From NCBI GenBank assembly GCA_963921935.1, contig OY998179.1, forward strand, positions 56,154,222-56,218,221: a DNA stretch of 64,000 nucleotides, given 5' to 3'. The notes beneath the pieces were generated by a model. That model searched no databases. It worked only from the letters and a program-made list of their open reading frames with translations, and was not told the origin of the DNA. The stretch comes from Galeruca laticollis (taxonomy: Eukaryota; Arthropoda; Insecta; Coleoptera; Chrysomelidae). Below, piece after piece: positions 23,639 to 33,800 of the stretch (position 1 is the first letter of the stretch; each line of letters begins with the position of its first letter). The position numbers were made by a program, and so were the translations under genes.

Positions 23639-24147
23639 TCCCAGATGACCTCTCGATGGACGGTCGTGTAACTTTTTCAGTACCTCAGCTACTCTCGTTC
23701 TCGGGTTAACTAGCTATCTCGTCATCTCAGAACCATAATCATTTTCAAGGACTCTTTTCAACAGCCCTTCTTCCAGGATAAGGGAGACCCACTGAGCCCA
23801 ATACGCCTTGAGTTTCGGTGAAAATATTGACACTTCTTTCCAGGTAGGTCACCGATTTCCTTTCTTCCAGTGCCGGATCATCTTCAGGTGAGGATCATTC
23901 TCCTGATCTTCTCTGATCCTGGTGGGTGACCATTTCTCGTTGACTACTGTGATTCCTGAAACTGAAACTTCCTTAGATTTCGACTTGTTGCATTGTGAAT
24001 AGTCTACAGGGCATGACCGTCTAGGCAAAGAGTTGGCTTTTTGGAGATTTACATCAGCTGGATGTTCACCCCTGTCTGATTTCCCCTGTGACTGGAGTTC
24101 TTTGGTTGAAGGAGTCTTGGGGCGCTTAGACGGGCTGCGTACGTGCT

Positions 24148-25524
24148 CTAGCTCGGATTCTTGTCTGCCATACGTTTCAACAAGTTGACTATATGGTCAA
24201 TGTTGTCGTCGTCATCTTCTTCCTGCATGGTCCTACCTTTGTTGTACCGCAAGCTCTTCGTGGCTGCTTTGCATTTAAGAGGTTCTTGGTTTGCAGGAAT
24301 CGTATGACGCTTACACGAACCGCGTGCATGCTCTAGCTCGCCACAATTACAGCACCTGATTTTCTTAGGCTTCTTTCCGACCATACCTTTCAACAAGTTG
24401 ACGATCTGGTCCAGTCTGTCATCGTCACCTTCCTCCTGTATGGTCATAATTTTGTTAAATCCCGAAGCCTTCGTTGCTGCTTCATATTTAAGAGCAGCGG
24501 TCAGTACATCTACCATGGTTTTGGGATGGGCTAATCGAAGCGTCCTCTCCATATCGTGGTCACATAAACTATCAATAAAGGCTTGGATGCCTAAACATTC
24601 CATCATGTTCTCTGGTGATGATGGATAAGCATATAGAACTAGTCGTGCAATATCCATTTCGTCACGTTTCCGCCTTCGGTTCTTCAGCTGGAATCGTTCC
24701 AAATGTTCGTGACCGTATCGCATCTCCAACCTCTTCATCAGCAGCTCGAAGTCATCCGTTTTTTCAAGCGATATCATCTGAAGTACATCTAAGGCATCTC
24801 CCCGAAGCGCTATAGTTAGGTTCACTGCTTTCTCTTTATCGGACCAATTATTCACTCTAGCGGCTGCTTCAAATTGTTTCACATAATTGGTCCACAGCAT
24901 TTTTCCATCGGACGTTGGGGCCTTGACTCGGGTAAAACTACCAATGTCTTCTAACTTAGGGTGTGTTTCTGGCTTGCAAGGTTTTGTTTTGTCGGTCTTT
25001 TTTTCTTCCGTTGGCGTGTCTTGATTCCTTGTATCTGCCATCTTTTTTTCTAATTCCTTGATTTTCTCGTCCATAGTTGTCATTTTATTGTCAATCTTCT
25101 CGTCCATCGTTCTAATCTTATTCTCTATTTTCTCGTCCATCGTTGACATTTCATTCTCAATTTCATTTTTTAGACACGAAATTTCATTTTCAAAGTCAGT
25201 GGCCATGTCGTTTTTCATTAATAAGATATCGGCAGATATATCGTTCTTCAATGCAGAAATATCGTTTTTCACATTCGTTGAAATCTTCTCTTTCATGCTA
25301 GAAATCTTCTCATCCATGTTAGCAGAAATATTAGCAGAAATTGATGAGATTAAGGTGGAAGCCTCGTCATTAAATAAAACTGTTTCTGGATCAAAGCCGT
25401 CATTTTCCAGTGCCACTTTAAGTCTTTCTACTAATTCACTTTTCTTGCCGGACGTTTCCAACTCACGATCTTCCGATTCTGCTCTTAATTCCGTGACTTT
25501 CAGATCACATAGTCTCCTAGCCAT
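24148..25524 (-). CDS. Gag with SAP domain, coiled coil and CCHC knuckle
   Basis: An uninterrupted 458-codon frame beginning 45 bases inside the 5' LTR. Residues ~5-42 form a SAP-type helix-turn-helix (LKVTELRAE, GKKSELVERLKVAL), a DNA-binding motif unusual at a Gag N-terminus. Residues ~55-165 are a long coiled coil built on repeats of the type MDEKIxNKMxT. Residues ~190-350 look like a gypsy capsid region (TNYVKQFEAAARVNNWS, a LALRGDALDVL-like block, LxMRYG). A CxxCxxxxHxxxxC knuckle is at about residue 385. A segment of ~35 residues (KYEAATK...LLKGMVGKKP) is partly duplicated at the C-terminus as KAATKS...LLKRMADKNP. It probably encodes particle-forming protein; expression is unproven. Confidence 0.8.
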   Translation of the reverse strand: MARRLCDLKVTELRAESEDRELETSGKKSELVERLKVALENDGFDPETVLFNDEASTLISSISANISANMDEKISSMKEKISTNVKNDISALKNDISADILLMKNDMATDFENEISCLKNEIENEMSTMDEKIENKIRTMDEKIDNKMTTMDEKIKELEKKMADTRNQDTPTEEKKTDKTKPCKPETHPKLEDIGSFTRVKAPTSDGKMLWTNYVKQFEAAARVNNWSDKEKAVNLTIALRGDALDVLQMISLEKTDDFELLMKRLEMRYGHEHLERFQLKNRRRKRDEMDIARLVLYAYPSSPENMMECLGIQAFIDSLCDHDMERTLRLAHPKTMVDVLTAALKYEAATKASGFNKIMTIQEEGDDDRLDQIVNLLKGMVGKKPKKIRCCNCGELEHARGSCKRHTIPANQEPLKCKAATKSLRYNKGRTMQEEDDDDNIDHIVNLLKRMADKNPS

Positions 25525-25544
25525 ATTTACGTAGCAATTTATTT

Positions 25545-25568
25545 ATATTATCCCACTTCTGACACCAA
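25545..25568 (-). promoter_or_regulatory. Primer-binding site, tRNA-Leu type
   Basis: One base inside the 5' LTR the minus strand reads TGGTGTCAGAAGTGGGAT, the complement of the 3' end of an insect-type tRNA-Leu (ending ATCCCACTTCTGACACCA). An 18-base match at this place marks it as the minus-strand primer site. Confidence 0.85.
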
Positions 25569-26023
25569 TGTAATATTTTTGTTATTTATTTAAACAGTAA
25601 ACGGGTGGGATAAATTTTAAACACTTAAACTACTTACTAATTTATTTAAACACTAAACTATTCACTAACACTAATTTTACACAGTATATTCACTTAAACT
25701 AATTTATATAAACAGTTCACTAATTTATATTCACTTATTTATTTGTTTATCTCACGATGTCAAATTATCGACTAAACTCCTCCGCTGATCGGTCCTTTAT
25801 TGATATTAGTGCCTTTTTTACTAGAAAATTCCGGACTGCGACTTACTCAAAAACAAATGGCTTTCTGGCAGTTTCTAGATAATACTGGTCACAAAAACAA
25901 TGTTTAGATAAGATTATCGTAAATAGTTATAAAAAACCTGAGTATCCGCCATAGTTTTAATTTTCGTACCTGGCTTAGACAGAGTCGGATTTAGGGTCTA
26001 TACCAGTGTGTTGTTTCGTAACA
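25569..26023 (-). repeat. 5' LTR of the SAP-Gag gypsy element
   Basis: Plus-strand text runs TGTAATATTT to TTTCGTAACA, so the LTR has TG...CA ends. It is the partner of 21640-22095, and a solo relative lies at about 30350-30848. Confidence 0.9.
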
Positions 26024-26200
26024 CATCTGTGAATCCGAAAAAGCTACTACGAGGGGCTCCGTTTTTAGTTGTAATAAACTCTATTGGAATTTTAGGCTTA
26101 TTTTTTTTTCACAGTACCAATATATGACAGTTTCTCCTTTCGTAACTCTTCTATCAGTTCAAAACTGGAAAACCAATTGTCGGCAGTTATATTTCGTCCT
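26024..26200 (-). pseudogene. piggyBac transposase, piece right of the LTR element
   Basis: Reading leftward from 26200: GRNIT, then DNWFSSFELIEELRK (second catalytic Asp), LSYIGTVKK, and after a frameshift in a run of A, residues matching IPIEFITTK. It joins to 21634 across the CATC duplication. The sequence from 26200 to 26600 includes a CPLCxKN segment and acidic patches but I could not align it confidently. Confidence 0.75.
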
Positions 26201-26740
26201 TATTGGTATATGGGCTTGCTGTGTTGAATTTTCTTTGGAACTGATGCGGTTCTCTGCAGCTAAGACGTTTTTCGCACATAAAGGACAAACAACTTTAGAA
26301 CCATGTCCTTCTCCTATATATTTTTCCGGAGCAGTACAAATAGCATGAACATGTGTGTAGTATTATCAATACGAATGTGCATCCGTTGCCTTTTTAGTAC
26401 AAACACAGCACAATAGTGGGGAACTTAATGATTGATCAGGTCCTGCTATGAAATTCGGATCATCTAACCAACGGTTGACCATTTATCTCAGAATGAGGAT
26501 TTTCAACATTCGCAGGATCATCAAGAGTCTCGGAATAGTCGTGTGTTCTTCATTCGCACTTTGAACATTTGAAGCTTCATTATTAATCTCAGAGCTTCCT
26601 ATGGCGTGGTTTTATTTATGTTGAACAATGGAGATACTAGCTGATGGCTTAACCACATTTTTTATTTCTTCTAACAATTGTTCATACCGTCGATTGTTAA
26701 TAATCGTGCGATTTTTAGTATTTGCTGCTTCCCTTCTAAT

Positions 26741-26940
26741 TAGTGTTTTTAAATGAAACTCACGGTCTCTAGTTAATTCCACAATATAATAAAAGTTATT
26801 GAAAATTCTAAAAAATTGACAATGGTTTCGATAAATCAATATCGAAACAATTGTCAATTTTTTAGAATTTTCAATAACTTTTATTATATTTTGGAATTAA
26901 CTAGAGACCGTGAGTTTCATTTAAAAACACTAATATGAGC
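26741..26940. repeat. Near-perfect ~98-bp palindrome of PLE pLTR ends
   Basis: Arms 26741-26838 and 26844-26940 are reverse complements with very few mismatches; the centre is AAATCAAT. Each arm is the outer end of a PLE pLTR up to the middle of the hammerhead (GAAACAATTGTC is present, the CTGACGA core half is lost on both sides). It looks like two terminal segments fused head to head. Confidence 0.8.
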
Positions 26941-27214
26941 ATATTTCACGAAGTAAGGGTCGAGACAGTTAATTCCCTTTTAATTCGCAATTGTGAAGAA
27001 ATTATTTCTCTTATCTGAGACACTCGTCGATCGGCCACCATTTTTAAATAGATAAATGGACTTACCTATGCAACAAGAAAAGCACGCTGCTGAGTCTCTT
27101 CCCCGCGTCGCACGGAGTTTAGTTAGATACTGCCTGATCCATGCTCCTACGTCTCCTTCTACACCGCCCCGCTCTTGTCTTTTACACACATTACCTGCTG
27201 CGCATTCGATATTG

Positions 27215-27312
27215 TATAGAATACCTAGGTTTTGTATGAAGTAAATCATATTTCATACATTACCTAAACGTTTTAGGTATTCTATACATTGCCTAGGTAT
27301 TGTATAGAATAC
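27215..27312. repeat. Compound palindromes around GTATTCTATACA
   Basis: The block TATTGTATAGAATAC occurs at about 27210 and 27297 and as reverse complement near 27277, next to CCTAGG and ACCTAAACGTTTTAGGT palindromes. It may form alternative hairpins. No element type is evident. Confidence 0.6.
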
Positions 27313-27397
27313 CGGATTGTGCAGATTGACGGTAACATATACGAAGGCTGTCTTGTGTTAACAAACCGAACTTTAATGAAATTAACTTACTTGGTGG

Positions 27398-27512
27398 AAT
27401 CTACTCATATCATATTGATTTATCGAAACAATTGTCAATTTTTTAGAATTTTCAACAATTTTTGTTATATTGTGGAATTAACTAGAAACCGTGAGTTTTA
27501 TTTAAAACACTT
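27398..27512 (+). mobile_element. PLE pLTR scrap
   Basis: The text from TATTGATTTATCGAAACAAT (about 27414) to the CCGTGAGTTT block matches 5405-5490 of the better pLTR copy. It starts within hammerhead helix II, so the ribozyme is truncated. Confidence 0.75.
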
Positions 27513-27824
27513 GTTTTGCGTTTTCCTCTTTTGATGGAAAAGCAATATTGCGGAATGTCGTTTTCGCTTATATTGTACTGAGCTCTGAAGGACCAATCGC
27601 CTTAATGTGACGATAATAAATACTTTTACACGTCGATGAATTGAATGTTTTATTAAATGATAACCGATGATTACATGCACCTTTACTATATATCTGTATA
27701 GTTTTACATTTTTTCTATATTGCGTCACAAATAAGAATATCACTACCGCTTATTATATAATACAATTGATATCTTTTACTTTTCTATGATTAATTCATGA
27801 CAAGATGTGTGTTATGTCTCTTTA

Positions 27825-28055
27825 ACTTTTATTTTCTTATTAGAAAATTTCTTTTTTAAAAAGACAAAATATAATTTTTAGTTTATTTCGAACTGTACAA
27901 AACATACATCAGAGTTTATTAATGGTAAATGAAAATTAACTGAAGAGTAACTGAAGAGTAATTCAAATTATTTACAGACAGTATATATAACTTTTATAGA
28001 AGTGTTGAAGTTGCACTTTTGCAGGTGTTCTTCAGATAAGGCTGTAGACATAACT
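27825..28055 (-). repeat. 3' LTR of the Gag-only element
   Basis: 231 bp, partner of 29766-29996. The polypurine tract AAAGACGGGAGG lies at 28056-28067 on the minus strand. Confidence 0.92.
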
Positions 28056-28171
28056 CCTCCCGTCTTTAGGTTTCGAGAAACACGGAGTGGATTTTCGAAA
28101 TTTCATTTTCTTCCATGGGATTTTCTTCTGACTATATGGCAAGGCGTTATTGGAAACAATGTTAATTTCTG

Positions 28172-29461
28172 TTACTTGTTCTCGTTGGATGGGCCTGGTA
28201 TACAAAAATTTTCGTTTTCTACTTCGTGATTATTATCGGGTTCTATTGCTTCGTAATATTTGTTTTGTGAATTGGGATCATTATATTGATTAGAGTGTAA
28301 CTCTTCGGATATAAAATTCGGTCTTTGATTCGTATTATTTCCAAAATAATTATTTTGGAAACGATTTCTCGTTTGCAATGAAGGGTTTCTTGACATTGTA
28401 GACATTGGTACTGGATTTGACAATTGGTTTTCTGGAATTTGGTTTGGTCTGAAGACATTTTTAGGTGGACCAAATACTTGACGATTCGTTAAGAATTTTC
28501 GGTTTTGTGGAATTGGTTGAATATCAATTGGTTGGCTGGGGAATTGTGTGCCATTATTGTTATTTTGTTGAAAGGATTGAGGTGGACGATAATTATTAGA
28601 ATATGACCTATTGTTGAAATTAGATTGAGGTGGGCGATAATTATTATTGGAATATTACCCATTATTAAAATTTCGATTTAATGAATTGTTGTTTGAAGAC
28701 TGAGCATTTTGAGAATTGTTGGGGATATTATTTCTAGGATTGTATGTTTGCATATTAACATTTGTTCTATTTGGCTGATGAAATCTGTCGTTGAGATTTC
28801 CGTACATTTTTTCAAAGTTTTCGAATTCTGTGACATAACCCATTGCGTCTTCTAAACTTTCTGGTTTTTTCAAATGCATATTATTTTTTAATATACCGCT
28901 ACATCCCGCTATGAACGTGTTTAAAGCAACTTTATTATAGTGATTTATTTGACATTCTTTTTCTAATTGATTCATATTTATATCATTACTAACCCTTTGT
29001 AATACACTACTTCTAATTAATTGTAACCTACTTCCAAAATCTATTAAATGTTCTCCTTTAAGAGGTCTACTTCGCGTCAATTCTTGTACTAAGCAGTCTA
29101 AATTGCGTCTATCAGCAAAACATTGGATTAAAGCTTGTTTCAATTTATCCCAATTATTTATTTCAATTCTATTTCCTACCATAACTTCCGCTCGTCCTTC
29201 TAATTTTTCTTGTACACATTCAAAAATATGTGCTTTTAGTTCAGGATCATTATAAGCACTATAAGTAGTTATTAAATTTTCACATTTTAAAATAAACTTA
29301 TTTAAATAATCGCAATCACCATTGAAAGGTTTAATATTGTTGACTTTTTGTTTTAAGAGGTCCCAATTAATTGCATTCGGCATATTGTTTCTGTTATTTG
29401 TATCACTTAAGTTAATATTCTTCAAGATTATTAAAATATTATCGATTTCAGAATCACTCAT
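28172..29461 (-). CDS. Gag of the LTR element
   Basis: A 268-codon frame (29461-28655) starts at an ATG ~300 bases inside the 5' LTR and shows gypsy-type Gag features: INWDLLKQKVNNIKPFNGD, LNKFILKCENLI, a LIxCFADRRNLDCLVQELTRSRPL-type capsid block, then a tail rich in Asn, Gln and Pro (NNNSLNRNFNNG). A stop at 28652 is followed in the same style by a further Asn/Gln-rich region with frames 28243-28473 and 28172-28423, so Gag originally extended further. No CCHC knuckle is visible. It would form the cytoplasmic particle; here it is at best truncated. Confidence 0.75.
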
Positions 29462-29747
29462 AAATAGTTTTATTTACTTTTACTTGATATATCTTTCAAG
29501 ACCTACAAATGGCGTGAAAGGCAAGAAAAGGAATTATTTGGCACTTACGTTTTTCTGAAGAAACTGTGTCTTGTCCTCTTCCTCTGACTCTTCGGGCACT
29601 CTGGAACTCTGCTGGGTACGATGTAACAAATGTTCTCAAAACTAAGGTTCGATCCGCACTTAAAACGTTAAAACATTAAAAGTTATGAAAATTCACGAAA
29701 AAGTCTCACTTGAACTGGACAGTTTCTTTTAATCACAACTCGTACTG

Positions 29748-29765
29748 GATCCTACTCACTGCGCC
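29748..29765 (-). promoter_or_regulatory. Primer-binding site, tRNA-Ser type
   Basis: Directly next to the 5' LTR the minus strand reads TGGCGCAGTGAGTAGGAT. The 3' end of insect tRNA-Ser predicts TGGCGCAGTCGGTAGGAT, so 16 of 18 positions agree. tRNA-Ser priming is known among errantivirus-type elements. Confidence 0.8.
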
Positions 29766-29996
29766 ACTTTTATTTTCTTATTAGAAAATTTCTTTTTTAA
29801 AAAGACAAAATATAATTTTTAGTTTATTTCGAACTGTACAAAACATACATCAGAGTTTAACAATGGTAAATGAAAATTAACTGAAGAGTAACTGAAGAAT
29901 AATTCAAATTATTTACAGACAGTATATATAACTTTTATAGAAGTGTTGAAGTTGCACTTTTGCAGGTGTTCTCCAGATAAGGCTGTAGACATAACT
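29766..29996 (-). repeat. 5' LTR of the Gag-only element
   Basis: 231 bp; ends AGT/ACT. Flanked on the outside by the TTTA duplication at 29997-30000. Confidence 0.92.
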
Positions 29997-30349
29997 TTTA
30001 TGCTTTTTTGGTTGTAACTTGACTAACAACGGTTTTTTGTATGATGATGAAAAATTGAATAAATGTTGTTATGGATATTTTTATGTGTGGTTTTAAGTGG
30101 GTGATAATAAGGAACGTTATGTGAGAATGTCACCAATGGGAAAAAATAGAGATTTTAATGAAACTGTCATATGACAGCTGATACTCAGCCGACGCATGTA
30201 GTTTTGTGGAGAAAAGAAATTGTTATACAGGAAAAGTTGAAAATGAAAAGTCACAGGAGAATTTTGTAATTAAATCAAATTCGAACAACACTACGTTACA
30301 CTCAGAGGCTGTATTGTGCTAACATGAGAAAGTGGTCGACGGCAACGCC

Positions 30350-30848
30350 GATTTTTCTTGTTTATTTAAACAGTAAACGGGTGGGATGAATTCTAAACAC
30401 ACGGTATGGCTATTTACGAATTTATTTAAACACTAAACTTCTCACTAACACTTAATTTATATACACTTAACTATTCACTCAAATTTAATTTATATACACA
30501 CAACCTTAATTATTAATTTATATCAACACTTTACTGTTAGCTATTTCGGTGTACTCTTGTTTATTTGACGAGATCACTTTAAAAACTAAACTGAACTTCT
30601 CCGCTGGCCGGTCCTTTGAATATATCAGTGCATTTTTTATTAGATAATTCTATATTGCGGCTTAAACAAAAACAATTGGCTCTCGCATTTTCTAGATAAG
30701 ACTGGTCACGAAAACAATGTCTAGATAAGATAGTCACAATCGTAAACAATTCTAAGAAATCCCTGCGTATCCGCCATAATTTTAACTTTCATACATGGCT
30801 TAGACAGAGTCGGATTCAGGCACTATACCAGTGTGCTGTTTCGTAACA
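30350..30848 (-). mobile_element. Solo LTR related to the SAP-Gag gypsy LTR
   Basis: From TTTATTTAAACAGTAAACGG to TTTCGTAACA the text follows the LTR at 25569-26023 with many substitutions and a few inserted tracts. No internal sequence or partner LTR is present. The left border is approximate and no duplication was found, so it is an old solo LTR produced by recombination or a truncated copy. Confidence 0.8.
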
Positions 30849-33800
30849 ATACAAACAGGATCTTTTTCTGAAAACCCGTTTTTCGTATTTTTCTCACTGA
30901 AAAACGTAAAAATAATCCAAAAAAAAATCTGAATTTGCAGCTTTTTCGTGGTAAACAAATACTTTTCTCGTATCGTAGATAAGGTTGGCGGAGAAAATTA
31001 CTACTTGTGATATAATTCGAAATATAAATTAATATATAATGGCAATAAAACTTCGAGTGAATGTTAGTGAAATTTTTGGAGATGTTATAATTTATTAATT
31101 CAGAAATAACATGCATTAAAAAATTGAATAAAGGATTGTCACTAGAAAATATCAGTGAATATAAAAATTCTTAGAGCATGATCCTTCAAAATTGAAGAAT
31201 CTATAACATTTTTCAATGGTATTATAAGAATAAATCAATGTATTTTGGAACAGATTTTTTTTACACTACAAATAAACGTCTTCAAAAAACTAAGGAACGG
31301 TATTAGCCCTGTTTGAATCCCTCACTTCGTCTTGTGAATTTGGTATGATTCTGAATTGCTGTCTATTAGCCATGTATTGTTGAGATTTCGTTTTAATGTG
31401 CCTTGGTGATCGACATCCCGGAAAATATGGTCGGTTGCTTGAAAACATTGATTAGCCGTTAGTTTTCAGTTTGTATGACCAATCCTAAAGGCACATGTCC
31501 TCTTGAGATAAAAACTCATGATAACCACTTTGGAAACATTTTTTGCCAATGGACATCATTTTGATAAAAACTATCGGAGAATACAAAAAACTTTCAGGAA
31601 AGTAGGCGAGAGGCATGAGAATAGGCTGTTTCTGACAGTGTAAGAACCAGTTGTGCTATGACAATAAAACAAATTTTATTCAATATTTGTATACTAGTAA
31701 GATTAAACGCAGCGAAAATTAGCCGTAGAATTCCCACAAAAATTTGGAAAAATTGAACTTATTTTCAGAAATTAAACATAACACCACCTTTAAAGGCTGA
31801 TTGATGATACTAGTTAAATTCAGTCATAGATAACCTGCTTTTAATGACGCCAACAGAAATTGTAATGACGCGATGGCAGAACGCATGCTACAGTCATTAC
31901 TGAACACTGGGCTAGCAATCTATTTTGTTTTGCTATATCCGTGATTCGATGCCGATGTATTCGGTCCTAGCAAAAACGCCCAACTTCAGTTGAATGTTTT
32001 TGGGTTCGAGATTTCGAGCGGACAAAACTGAATCATCGATCACCGCGTCTGCAAGAAGTGAATCACCGATAGCCACAGCGATTTTTTTACCGATATATCG
32101 CACAACGCAAGCCAACTGCTGCAAATGGAAGATCTTATTTATAAATTATATGGCAAATATATGCATAGTTTGCCCGTAGATGTTATACTTCTTAGTAAAT
32201 AGACGAAATAGAATTACAGAGTGAGGAAAAGGACGAGCGGTCACACTTGAACTAATTGCTAATATTGCTTGAATTATTTCTTATGTTCCGAAATGCTTTT
32301 TTTGTCGCCTAACAATATGATACTATTACAAATCCATGTCAAATTGATATATAATTTTTATTGCGGATCTAAATAATGCGTAGAAATATACAATGAAGGA
32401 AGGAGTACCCATTTAGAATTTAAAAAAACACATTTCTTGGTAAAAATAGTAGCCATATCATTTTTCTTCTAATTTCTAATCAATATTCTCCTATCAACGA
32501 AACTCTGGGATTGTCATAGATGCCAATTCATGTATCAAAGCTATCCAAATAGGTGCAACAAAATGATTTCGAGTCATTCTTCTGGTTGATAAAAGATACT
32601 CAAAATAACGTAATCAGGCGAAGAATACCTCAACATATACCTACGTGTTGACTACTGGTTTGTGAAGTTAATTCAGTACATCACATAATCACGAATATTT
32701 TCATAAATTATTGCTGAAAATTTTCTTTTAGTAGTGACTTGAAAGTAGTTGCATTTGTATCCAGCGTCAAGATTTTCGATCCTGCCTGCTTCAATTTCCT
32801 CTCATGAACACAATATTCCGAGAAACGTTGTCTTTTTCTAGACATATATAGATGAAAATAATTGTGTGAATAGATAGTGAAATATTGGAGAATGTATTAT
32901 TACGTTTTTATTTTTAGAATTCTTTTATTACAACCATGCTTTGAATTTTTAGTAGGAAATATTTTCCACGCGCTAAGCGCGATATTCGAATAACAAAAAT
33001 GAAATGCGGTTATCACGGAAACCCGCACTGTTCAGAACCCACTTTGTTTCACAATTTATTATAACAGCTAACAATTTTGTATTTGCCCCAGTTAGCTACA
33101 CAAATATACGTTACGACCGTGATAATTCGTTTTTTTTTCAAGGAAGGTGACAAAATAAATTTTTTTCACAATATTCTCGTGTTAAGGGTTGACATTTCAT
33201 GATTTGAAGCAAATTTACGGATTTAACAATTTCGCGATTCACCTGTCAATCCAGAACAAGTAAATTTCCCTTTCAAACACGATACATTCATTGATTTTGT
33301 TATATAAAATTATCTACTGATTATTTTTAACTAGTTTTACTTCAAATTGTAGCTTGTATTTTATCAGCAGGTACTTCCAGAAGCCACTATGTATAACATC
33401 GATTGTTGTGGCAGAAAAGAGCACATTTAATTGGAAGATAAATGGTTGTGGATAATGAGTTCAAAAGGATTCAAATCTTGCCACTGTTTAAAGTTATAAT
33501 TAAGGATTGATAATACATATTCGAGTTATTTCTTTATATCGATTACGTCGTCATCATAATATTTAAATTAAACCTTTACCAAAACTGCTGTGTTTATTTT
33601 AGTAATTATCATCGTCTTCACCATATTAGCAAAGTTGTTTCAATGTTGATGCTTTTTTTCCATCAATCAGTTAACTACAATTGTTTTTCTATATTATTTA
33701 AATAAAATATCTTACGATCACATTTATTTTATAGTTCAGTTAACGTACTACTTACTATCTTAGTTTCGATTTTTTATTGCTGTTACTACTTTTCTTCTAA

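Larger units (their letters stand above)
21640..26023 (-). mobile_element. Ty3/gypsy LTR element lacking RT, with SAP-Gag and macrodomain
   Basis: Two near-identical LTRs (21640-22095 and 25569-26023) flank a 3.5-kb interior, and the whole is bordered by a CATC duplication (21636-21639 and 26024-26027). It lies within the piggyBac transposase, so it is younger than that element. Read on the minus strand the order is 5' LTR, primer site, Gag, a short linker, integrase, macrodomain, 3' LTR. Protease, RT and RNase H are missing, so it could move only with proteins supplied by a complete relative. Confidence 0.9.
20712..26600 (-). mobile_element. Second piggyBac relic, split by an LTR element
   Basis: The left end is TTAA (20712-20715) followed by CCTTCCGACGGGCGCGCC, a piggyBac-style terminus. 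Transposase pieces read on the minus strand at 26200-26024 and 21634-21026, separated by the LTR element 21640-26023. I could not find the matching right terminus; the sequence right of about 26.6 kb is PLE debris, so that end is probably lost. It is a different piggyBac family from the one at 6949-14542. Confidence 0.75.
27825..29996 (-). mobile_element. Gag-only LTR retrotransposon (errantivirus-type LTRs)
   Basis: Two 231-bp LTRs (27825-28055, 29766-29996) differ at only a handful of positions and flank 1.7 kb. Exact TTTA duplications border the element (27821-27824 and 29997-30000). On the minus strand the LTR runs AGTTATGTC ... AATAAAAGT, i.e. AGT/ACT ends as in gypsy-type errantiviruses instead of TG/CA. 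A purine tract (AAAGACGGGAGG) abuts the 3' LTR and a tRNA-Ser primer site abuts the 5' LTR. Only Gag remains; pol (and env if it existed) is deleted. Confidence 0.93.

Noticed and set aside
25058..25534. 158-residue plus-strand frame with Phe-Ser repeats
   Set aside because: Antisense of the Gag coiled-coil repeats.
26200..26600. A second Cys-rich tail belonging to the piggyBac relic
   Set aside because: A CPLCxKN segment is visible but frames change often and I could not place it in the transposase, so I did not annotate it separately.
31933..32179. Opposed 60-residue frames (VVRYIGKKIAVAIGDS...)
   Set aside because: Looks protein-like at first but short, without matches I can name, and mirrored on both strands.
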